NCBI GenBank assembly: GCA_949751835.1
Contig: CATKHK010000019.1
Span: forward strand, 1-64,000
Direction of reading: 5' to 3'
DNA length: 64,000 nt
Origin: Blepharisma japonicum
Taxonomy: Eukaryota; Ciliophora; Heterotrichea; Heterotrichida; Blepharismidae
Shown: positions 55,309-64,000 of the stretch, piece by piece
Numbering within the stretch: the first letter of the stretch is position 1
Layout: each line of letters begins with the position of its first letter
Notes under the pieces: model-generated
What the model was told of the DNA's origin: nothing
Databases searched by the model: none
Seen by the model: only the letters and a program-made list of their open reading frames with translations
Translations under genes and position numbers: made by a program

Positions 55309-56037
55309 TTACGTTTGAATAAGACTTGATAAATCTAAGCTTAAAGCTCGCCGTTTCTTCTTCATTGGGACTTTATCAATAGATGCTACACTAACGACAT
55401 CATATGTTCCAGGTCCAGGTGTATCGTTTAAAGAGTTTCTGTGAGGAGTTCGCCTCCCAAAAGCTATTGACGCATATCTGCTTGGTATTACTAAAGAATG
55501 ACTTGGATTATAAGTTCCTGGAGGAGGAGTTTCTGATCTGATCTTTACAAAATTTCTGCCCTTAAACGAAAATGATGGGGAGTTTCCTACAGATCTTACG
55601 TCATAGGAACCAGGACCTGGAGTTGACTGCGGCCTATAATGCGATGATCTTAAGGGTGAAATTTTAGTAGAAATCCCTGGCTTATCAAAACAACTTGAAA
55701 GTTTATATGCAGTTGGAGGTGGTGAGTCTTTGCCAAATGCATTAGAAGGTGCAGTGCGCTTTCCATAGCCAATACCAGCTGCCCGCGCCTTTCCTAGGGC
55801 TGATTTTATTATAACATATCCAGGACCTGAGTTATCTTTCCCTCCTTTGAAACGATCAGCTTTAGAAAAGCTTCAACGAACTGAATTTTTCCCAATTGAG
55901 CTTGCAACTTCATTCAATAATACAATATTTTCATATAAAGTACTTTGTGAAATTCTTCTTTCTCTAATGTTTTTAGAATTTTTTGGTGATTTTGATTTGT
56001 TTTTCTTTTTTAATGAAATTGTGTAAGGATTCGACAT
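55309..56037 (-). CDS. STPG / SHIPPO PG-rich-repeat protein 2
   Basis: 242 aa, with one TGA Trp near residue 62 (SVRWSFSKADRFKGG) that breaks the frame if read as stop. It has PG repeats at SGPGYVIIKS, TPGPGSYDVRS, PPPGTYNPSHS and TPGPGTYDVVS. The C-terminus is basic (MKKKRRALSL). The PGPGSYDVRS repeat is identical to one in the neighbouring STPG gene, suggesting local duplication. Likely a ciliary microtubule-associated protein, by family. Confidence 0.78.
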
Positions 56038-56612
56038 AATATTTGTATGAGTTAAATGATGTTGTTTTAATTTAAATGGAGATGCATTAGAAAAGTTATA
56101 GAGAGTTAATTTAAAGAGATTATTTTTAATTTATACAAATCTTAAGACACAGTAATAATACTGATTATGCTGAGCTACTAATAGTGGAAATATTAAAACC
56201 ATGCAAAACTTGATTGAAAAATTTATAAATTTTCTTATTAAAACTATATAATTACTCTTATATCTTCTTAATTTAGTCTACCGCGGATCGAGGCCGCATT
56301 TCTCTCTTTTTATAATTACTCTTATAAAAATGAATTTATGATATTTAATATAAATTTGTCACATTTGATTTAATACCAAATTGAATTTTCATAATTCATA
56401 TAATAAAAGTAATAAACATTATAAAAGTTTTAATAAATAATATTCCAAAAGCAATTTAAATTTCTTTTAAATCAGTAATTTCTTGAAATACGCGCTTATT
56501 AAAATATTTTTATTTTAATTTCTTTTTTTAAAGTTTAATCATAAATGATAATTTCAAATACTTTATTCATTGCTATTAATAAAAGTTCAAAACCTAAAAG
56601 CCTATAATAAAT
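56038..56612. other. Divergent intergenic region with tRNA-like insert
   Basis: 575 bp of AT-rich DNA between the STPG2 start and the P4-ATPase/guanylyl cyclase start. Besides the direct repeats and GC-rich block at 56247-56326, nothing else was recognised. Both promoters are presumed here. Confidence 0.5.
56247..56326 (+). repeat. 16-bp direct repeats flanking a B-box-bearing 48-nt insert
   Basis: TATAATTACTCTTATA occurs at 56247-56262 and again at 56311-56326. The 48 nt between hold a GC island with GGATCGAGGCC, which fits the pol III B-box consensus (GWTCRANNC), flanked by complementary GCGG and CCGC as a T-arm would be. A T-run starts 14 nt after the T-arm, like the end of a tRNA gene. 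No matching acceptor or anticodon half lies upstream, so this is not a full tRNA. Target-site-like repeats suggest insertion of a tRNA 3' fragment. Confidence 0.55.
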
Positions 56613-59600
56613 ATGCTGAACCCAGAAGAAGTTAATTGGAGTGAAATAGTAATTGATGGATCTGATGGCAGACCCATAAGTATATTTCCAAACAATACAG
56701 TAATATCAGCTCGCTACCATCCTTTGACGCTTGTTCCACGAAATCTTTTCGAACAGTTTCAAAGATTACCAAACATTTGATTTTTATTAATATCAGTTTT
56801 TCAACTAGTTAATTGAGATCTCAATCCTGTAAACTCATGGACGACTATAGCCCCACTTGCATTCTTACTCTTTATTTCCCTTATCAAAGTAGCAAAGAAT
56901 GAATATAACAGACACATAGAAGACATTAAAATTAATTCGGTAGAATACCTATATTGAAATGGCACAACTTTTGAAAAAATCAAATGCGGTGATCTTGAAG
57001 TCGGCATGTTTGTGCTTGTAAATGATGGCGAAACAGTACCAGCTGATATGATTTTATTAGCTTGTAGCAATGAATCTTGCAAAGTTTATATTGATACCAC
57101 AAGTGTAATTGGAAATGGTAATTTAATTGAAAGAGAAGCCTTATCAGAAACACAAAAATTTTTAAGTGCTGGAGTTGAGCTAGGAGCAAAACTTGAGAAA
57201 ATGTATGGATCAGTTAAAGTGGAAGAGGCAAATAGTGATATTTCTAGTTTTCAAGGACTTATGATATTAGCTGGGCATCCGAAAGGAATTGATGTTAATA
57301 TTCAGCAATTGTTAGTTAGAGGGTCAGTCTTGAAAAACACAACTTGGGCTCTTGGATTTGTGGTTTATGCTGGAGAAAACTGCAAAATACAAATGAATAT
57401 ACGGTATCAGCTCAGAAAGACTAGCAACTTAGAGAAACTACTAAACAAATGGGTTATATATATATTGCTTTTTGAAATAATTTTGGTTATAATATCAATG
57501 TTCTTATACTTTTATGCATCAGAAAGTTCATTTGGAAACTACATATTTCCTGAAGCTTTAGTTGTATTTTTAATACTCTACAGTAACATTTTTCCTATTT
57601 CATTATTTGTAGTGATGGATATTATCAGATTATTTCAATGTAAGCTAATGTCATATGAATTATCTGAAAATGTAGATGTCAAATGTTCAGATGTTAATGA
57701 AAATTTAGGACAAGTTGAATATATAATTACAGATAAAACTGGGACATTGACCGAAAATCAATTGATGCTTAAAGCATGCTTTATAGGGCTCGAAGAGTAT
57801 ATTGATGAAGAGTATCTGTCAGATGTCCTTGAAAATCGTGGATCAGCTGTCTCTGAGGAGCAAAGACTTACACATTTTAAAACTATAAACGAAATTTCAT
57901 CCTTTACTAAACACATTTATAAAGAAAGCTATGATCATGAAAACACCTTCGAAAAATTTCGAAGAATCCTTGAAAAAGAAGATTCTAGCTCTCTTAAAAC
58001 TCATTTTGTGCGATGTCTTGCAATGTGCAATTCATTAACAATTCAATGGAATAAGTATTATGGACCTTCAGCTGATGAAATTGCATTAGCGGAAGGGGCA
58101 GTTAGGCTTGGATTTATCCTACGTAACAAAATGGATGACCAAATTGAACTAGAAGGTCCAGATGGATCCTTTATGTTCACAGTAATCGATAACTCTGAAT
58201 TTGATCCAGAAACTCAAATATCCAAAATTATTGTCAAAGAAAATGGAGAAGAGAATGCTTATTTGTATATAAAAGGCTCACAAATTGCAATGAGTGAGCA
58301 TTTTGAGCAGGAAACTGACCTTCTAAGCACAATTAATACTCAAATTGATAGGCTAGGTAAAAGTGGTTTAAGGACTATGATTTTAGCATACAGAAAACTT
58401 TCTCCATCAGAACTAGCAGAATTTCAAAAAAAGGTTCAAGCTGCTAAAAATTCATTGCTTAACCAGAAATTGAGAATTGAAAATGCTTATAAAGATTTAG
58501 AAGAAAATTTGAATTTTTTAGGAATCACAGGAATTGAAGATGTAGTGCTCCAAGACACAAAAACAGCAATCAGTGATTTAAGAGAAGCAGGAATTAAAAT
58601 CTGAATGGCAAGCGGAGATAATGAAAATTCTTGCATATCGACTGCTAGAACTTGTCAATTAATTACACATGAACCTATTATAAAACTTCAAAATTTAGCA
58701 GCCGCTCATCAGGTATACAGAGCTTTGCAAAATGGGCTGGAAAATTATGTTTTCCACGGAAAATTAAGAAAAGATGAAAGAAGAGACAGCATATCAAATT
58801 ATATACTTAGTGATCATAATGGAAGAGATATAGATGACAGCTTAATGGAATCACAGCATGCAGATAAGTCTGATGCTTGACAAAGCGAAAAAATGGATGC
58901 GCGAAATAGCAGTCAAGCACTTAAACACAATGCTTTTAAGAAATTCACAAGAATTGGAGCTGTATATGAAGATATTGACCTAGGAAGCTTTGCACCAAGT
59001 CAGGTTGATTTTGTGGTATCTTGCGATAGAATGTCTTTTAGAAACGCTGTAGAAGACGACAAAGCAAGAAAATTACTTGTAGCCTTGCTTTTTACAGCCA
59101 AGTTTGTATGCTTTTCTGGGATGATGCCAAAGGATAAATCTGACGTTGTGAAATTACTTAAAACCAGTTTTGATTTTGAGCCAATTGTGCTGGCAGTAGG
59201 TGATGGAAATAGCGATATTGCAATGCTTCAAGAAGCTGATATAGGAATAGGCATTACTGGAAAAGAAGAAAGCCAAGCTAAAAATTACGCAGAACTCTCT
59301 ATATCTCATTTTTCATTTCTAAAAAATTTATTACTGGTTTATGGGCATTGGAACTATAGCAGGATGAGCCAAGTAATTCTCTTATTTTTATACAAAAATT
59401 TTTTAATGACTATGATTATTTTTGGATTCTTTTTAGCATCTGATTATTCAGGGTTTTCAATTTTCAATGGAGGACTTATTGTTGGCTTCAATATCTTCTA
59501 TACCATTTTGCCAATTATTTCTTTAGGGGTTTTTAATCAGCGAGTTTCCTCAGAGCAAATATTATTATGTCCTCAAATATATGCAAAAGGGATCACTAAT

Positions 59601-62600
59601 GAGTTTCTTAATTGGAAAAAATTATTGTTTTATGCCATTTTAGGACTTATTCATACTACAGCTGTTTTTCTACTTGTGATAAGTGTTAACCTTTATATTG
59701 TTAAAGACTCAGGGTATGCTTCAGATTTGTTTTTGCTTGAGTTTAGCTTATATCCATGTATGGTGTTGACTGTATTATGTCAGATTTGAAAAGAAACAAA
59801 TGTTATTAACTGAATCACTATAATCCAATTTATTTTTTCTATTGGATTAATGATAGGGTATTTAGGCATAACTAATGCCCATGATTTTACTAGTTCTCAA
59901 CTTCGAGGTGCTGGAGATGAATTAAATGATTCCCCAGCGAATATTGTAGCGATTATTATTATTCCCCTAATTTGCTATGCAATTTCTTCTTCTTACGATT
60001 ATATTCATAATTTTTTATTTAATGGAGATTTTGAAGCCAGCAAAATAATGCCAGATTTTGGAGGAAAATTCAATAGGCTAAAAAATTATTCATCAAATCT
60101 TGAAAAAGTCTATGTTGACTCTACGGCTTGAAAAAATGAATTGGAAGTTAATGGATTTCAAATGAAAAAATATTCTATGCATTTTTATGCAGCACATATA
60201 GAAAGAAAGTATAGAGAAAGATATACAGGTGAGCATTTAATGTTTTTCAGGAAAGTATTTTTCCAGATTGCGATTTTATTAGCAGCTTTTACAATAGCTG
60301 CAGGAGCTATTGGAAAAACAAGTGCATCTTCAGGAGGGGCTGTAATAACTTTTGGCCAACTTGTAGCTTTAGGGCTTTCATTTACTAAGTATTTCAAACA
60401 ACATTATATTATGGCTTGCCTATTTTGAATGTGTTGTGCAGTTTTAGTAAAGTTTATCATGGAAATGTCTTTCCAAATGGAATTGGCACTGATTACATGT
60501 ATGCTAACAGAATTTTCATATTTTGTGTTCGATGTTAACTGAATGGCTATGACTTCTTTAAACATCATTAACGTGCTTTTATATATCATATCTTGTGGAG
60601 TCTCCACATATGGCTCAGGCAATTCATCAGAGCATGTAACTCTTGACATTTTAACCTACTGCACTTTAGTCCTTTCTATTACTATCACGTCATCTATTTC
60701 TTCACGAGAAATCGAAAAATCCAAAAGAATGGAACAAAAGCTGCTTCATGATATTGAGGCGGAATTTGAAAGTAATACCTCAATTTTAAGTCAGCTTTTA
60801 CCATCATTTGTTAGAAATCGTGTAAAAGAAGGCACAAGATATATTGCAGAAGACCAGGGAGAAGTCACAGTTGTATTTTGCGATATTTGTGATTTTGATA
60901 AAATTTGCAAAGAGTATACCCCTGAAGAATTAACCTCATTTCTTGATTCATTTTTTCAGACACTCGACCAGATGTGCGAAACTAATGGAATAACGAAAAT
61001 TGAGACTGTTGGGAAAACTTATATGGCTTGTGCAGGATTAAAGGATTTTGATACTGATTTAAGCGAAGAGCTGGCAAAAATTCCACATACGAGAAGGGCG
61101 ATAGAGATGAGCTTAGCTATTTTAGATCTTGTACAGAATATTGAATTAAAATTTGGGGGAAAGCTACAAGTAAAAATAGGAGTTAACAGTGGAAAGGTCA
61201 CAGCTGGAGTTGTAGGCCATCATAAACCACAGTTTTCACTAGTTGGAGACACTGTAAATACTGCATCTCGCATGTGCTCTACTATTGATTTGCCTAACCA
61301 AATCCAAATTACAACTGAAGCTTATAATAGCCTTGGCGATACCAAAGGACTCTCTTTTCTAAAAAACGAGGTCGAAGCCAAAGGCAAAGGAAAAATGAAA
61401 ACCTTCTTTGTTTACACAGATAAAAATAGTGAGCAATCTCTTGACACAAATATAATGGAACCATTGAAAAGCGGCAAAAAGGCTTCATTTATGGTCCCTT
61501 CACTTGGAAATATAGCCACAGCTGGAACTCGAAATTCTTATTCAGCAAATGAAGGCGAAAGTTCTACAAAAAGAACACAAGAAACTTTTCGCGAAAAATT
61601 TGAGGTGACCTTAAAATCTCAAGGGGAAAAAAATAAATCAGAAAATAGAGTAATTAATTTCAATTTTCAAGAAACTGATAATGAAAAAGATCTTAGGCTG
61701 GCTAAAACAAAAGAAAACGCAAGAGTGTTATTTTATGGCCTTACTATTGCTTTAGTGACATATTGTTTATTATTGTTGTTCTATGGATTGAAATATGGAT
61801 ATATAAGTGGGTATGATTATAATTCTATTCTTATAGGTAGAATACTTAATGTAGCTTTTCTACTGGTATGTTTATTTGCTCGCAAAAAATGATATAAATT
61901 TAGATTTTTCCCCTTATTAATAGTTCTTTGCTTATTTTGGCTTCTAGTTGTAGTTATATTTAATATTAGCTACAACACTGCAGCGCAAACTGATATGTCT
62001 GCATTAGAGATTATGTATTTGATCTTAATTTTATCACATGTATCTGATGCAAATTTCATTACTCATTGCATAGTTCTTATAATAATTTTTTTCACATGAC
62101 TTGGATTCGCAGTCAATAATGGTAAAGCTGAAGAATATGCTTTGAATATAGTTATTGTAGCTAGTTCAGCCTTTATTAATATAATTGCAAGCTATACAAG
62201 AGAGAAAAAAGCCAGAATAAATTTTAATCTAGCTAAAGCTGCGAACTTAGAAAACCAGAAAACTGAGCAACTCTTATCATTCATGATGCCAAAATTTGTC
62301 TTAGAAAAATACAAGCAATTCCGTGCTACAACCGATAGACTATTTCAAGTAACTCTGCTTTTTGCGGATATTGTCGGTTTTACTGCCTGAAGCTCTGATA
62401 AAACTCCTATTGAAGTTGTAGAGATGCTTTCTAATCTCTTCACCCGTTTTGACAAAAAATGCATAGAATTTAACGTTTATAAAGTTCATACAATTGGAGA
62501 TTGCTATGTAGTTATGGGAATCACAAATGATATTCATAGAGATGTAGCTACTGAATGCTTAAATATGCTAAAAATGGCACAAGCTATGATAAATATAATC

Positions 62601-62918
62601 AACCAAGTCAATGAGGAGCATAATTCTAGCTTAAATATGAGGATTGGCCTTCATACAGGAGAAGTTATAGCTGGGATTATAGGGACTACAGTTGTTAGGT
62701 ATGATATTTATGGCCCTGATATGCTACTGGCTAATAAAATGGAAAGCGGAGGAGAAGCAGGGAAAATCAATGTAAGTGAGGTTACTAGAGAAATTTTAGA
62801 TGCAAGAATTCCTGATAAATTGCAATATACATTCAATAGAGAAACCGTAGTAAAAAGTATTGATAGAGTAGTGAAAAGCTATTTTGTAACAACTCCAAGC
62901 GATTTATTTTCACTCTAA
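56613..62918 (+). CDS. P4-ATPase/guanylyl cyclase fusion (2101 aa)
   Basis: One frame once ten or more TGA codons are read as Trp. The N-terminal half is a P4-type ATPase: LVPRNLFEQFQRLPN near residue 40, phosphorylated Asp374 in DKTGTLTEN, and a VGDGNSDIAM hinge at Asp864. Multiple TM segments precede two cyclase domains. The first (about 1420-1600) is C2-like: KIETVGKTYM lacks the second metal Asp but has the guanine-selecting Glu and GDTVNTASRM. The second (about 1911-2080) is C1-like, with metal Asps in FADIVGF and TIGDCY. This inverted order is known for ciliate and apicomplexan bifunctional cyclases, which make cGMP and may flip phospholipids. Ser replaces the usual Cys before LVGDTVN. 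Confidence 0.95.
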
Positions 62919-63208
62919 AGTTTTGATTTATCAATAATTTGGATTATTTTAAAATTTTGCGATCTATTTAGAATAAATTGTAATAAATCAATATTTGCGC
63001 CGACAATTTTTTTCATCCAAGTATCATAATTCATTAATATTTATTTCATTAAAATGATATGATTCTCAATAAGTCTATTAATTAGTTCGATTTTTATGAT
63101 TATTAAAGTGTGAGATATATTAAATACTTTAGTTTTATATATTGATGATTAATTACTAATGCATAATACTTGATACCATAATTACATTTAAGAATTAAAT
63201 TATCGAAA
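62919..63208. other. AT-rich intergenic spacer
   Basis: 290 bp of very AT-rich DNA between the cyclase stop and the next ATG. No coding or RNA feature was recognised. Confidence 0.5.
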
Positions 63209-64000
63209 ATGATCTTCAGCCCTAAATCTGCTTCAAGGTCAAAAAGTTTTGAAATTGAGGTGTCAAAATCTCAAACTCTTAAAAAATCAACATTAAAAAC
63301 AAGAAGCATCTTTAGACCCCAAGAACTCGATATTTTCAATCGATCGCAAGAATTATCTCCAGACGAGAGAGCATATTTGAAAACTGCATTGGCTTCTCCA
63401 AAGTATGAAAAAATGCCTCAGTTGTACTCTGCTATGGAAATTTTGAAAGAACGGCTGAAAAAAGACAAAGATAAATCCCCATCTCAATCTACATCGTTTC
63501 ATCGGTTTTCCCACAACTCACCAAAAAGCGAAAAATTGGGTCCTGGATATTATGAAAATTTTGATAGTAGTTTTGGCCCATCTTATGAATTTTCTAATAT
63601 TGCTAGATCCGGAGATCAAGTGAATCACAAAATATTGAGTTTTCGTTATCTTAAAAGAAGTTTAACTCCTGATAGACTAGAAAGCATTATTAAGCATACT
63701 GTTGATTTGGAAAATTATTGAAAATCAGCAAAAGAAAAGACCAAAGCACATAATGAAAAGGTTTACTTAAAAAAGATGAGTAAGGTTGAAGGAGAAAGAA
63801 AAGAATTTGATAAAAAAAGAAGAGAATTACGTATCAAATATGACCAAAAATTGATTAAAATCCGCAAACTTGAAGCAATGGTAGTTAAAAAAAATTGATT
63901 GGCTGTATTTAGTATATACTCGAGCTTAAACACAATTTATTACAGAATTCACAATAGAAAAATATTAAAATCAAATTCAAAAAAATGGCTCTATTTATTG
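63209..64000 (+). CDS. PG-repeat-like basic protein, cut by window edge
   Basis: 264 codons are visible with no stop, reading two TGA codons as Trp (ENYWKS, KKNWLA). The gene continues beyond 64000, so the C-terminus is missing. The N-terminal part is Ser/Lys-rich. A single PG-repeat-like segment, LGPGYYENFDSSFGPSY, lies near residue 112. A basic coiled coil follows (EKTKAHNEKVYLKKM, RKEFDKKRREL). An axonemal role would fit the PG motif but is uncertain. The start is the first ATG. Confidence 0.65.

Noticed and set aside
56263-56310. A complete tRNA gene
   Set aside because: Only a T-arm-like segment and terminator are present; no acceptor, D or anticodon arm can be folded from the AT-rich DNA upstream.
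2397-63897. UGA as cysteine (Euplotes-like) or as a context-dependent stop (Condylostoma-like)
   Set aside because: Conserved alignment positions call for Trp, not Cys. No gene here needs TGA as its terminator, because TAA or TAG closes every complete frame.
1-64000. CRISPR arrays, insertion sequences, prophage or telomeric repeats
   Set aside because: No regularly spaced repeats, transposase-like protein or telomere-type repeat tract was seen anywhere in the window.

Overview
The window reads as macronuclear DNA of a heterotrich ciliate, most like Blepharisma. Three things in the sequence point there. (1) In-frame TGA repeatedly falls where conserved tryptophans belong (kelch, WD40, IQ, TBC, RING-CH and cyclase motifs), while TAA and TAG end genes. 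(2) Genes are interrupted by introns of only 15 or 16 nt: twelve were found, all starting GTA and ending AG. (3) The gene content is ciliate-like: a P4-ATPase/guanylyl cyclase fusion, an outer-arm docking protein, SAXO and PG-rich-repeat proteins, FHA/RING-CH proteins and a CNBD channel with a zinc knuckle. Read with TGA as Trp, many apparently broken ORFs join into about 37 genes, often separated by only 1 to 60 bp.

Layout. 0.5-5.7 kb: a PH-domain kinase (-) and a tandem pair of FHA/RING-CH genes (+), of which the first copy is drifting. 5.8-18.7 kb: one giant HECT E3 ligase gene (-, 4288 aa). 19-21.2 kb: a TPR/IQ protein (+) and a 5S rRNA gene (-). 21.5-24 kb: a tightly packed minus-strand trio (longin/SNARE-like protein, outer dynein arm docking protein, 69-aa protein), divergent from a plus-strand unknown. 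24.7-36.7 kb: small spliced gene, SERBP1/Stm1-like protein, SAXO-like protein, methyltransferase, nucleoplasmin-like protein, long coiled-coil protein, RMC1-like protein, Mago nashi, kelch-BTB protein and a four-TM protein. 36.7-42 kb: M14-like carboxypeptidase (-), kinase (+), CNBD channel (-). 42.5-53.4 kb: URI-type prefoldin, unknowns, isovaleryl-CoA dehydrogenase (-), Cdc20/Cdh1, CHCHD2/10-like protein, HEAT-repeat phosphatase-regulator-like protein and a TBC RabGAP. 53.5-56 kb: a frame-broken gamma-glutamylcyclotransferase-like gene and two PG-rich-repeat genes (-). 56.6-62.9 kb: the 2101-aa P4-ATPase/guanylyl cyclase. A further PG-repeat-like gene runs off the right edge.

The genes do not form one pathway. 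Recurrent themes are cilia and microtubules (docking protein, SAXO, PG-rich-repeat proteins, TPR/IQ and coiled-coil proteins), membrane traffic (longin/SNARE-like, RMC1, TBC), signalling (two kinases, guanylyl cyclase, CNBD channel) and ubiquitin control (HECT, FHA/RING-CH, Cdc20, kelch-BTB). No CRISPR array, transposase or prophage was seen. The least explained items are the tRNA-like B-box insert between 16-bp direct repeats (56.3 kb), the small ORF with a possible coding extension past TAA (52.1 kb), the double frame-break gene (53.8 kb), the 42.56 kb hairpin, and the extreme gene-to-gene differences in UGA versus UGG use.
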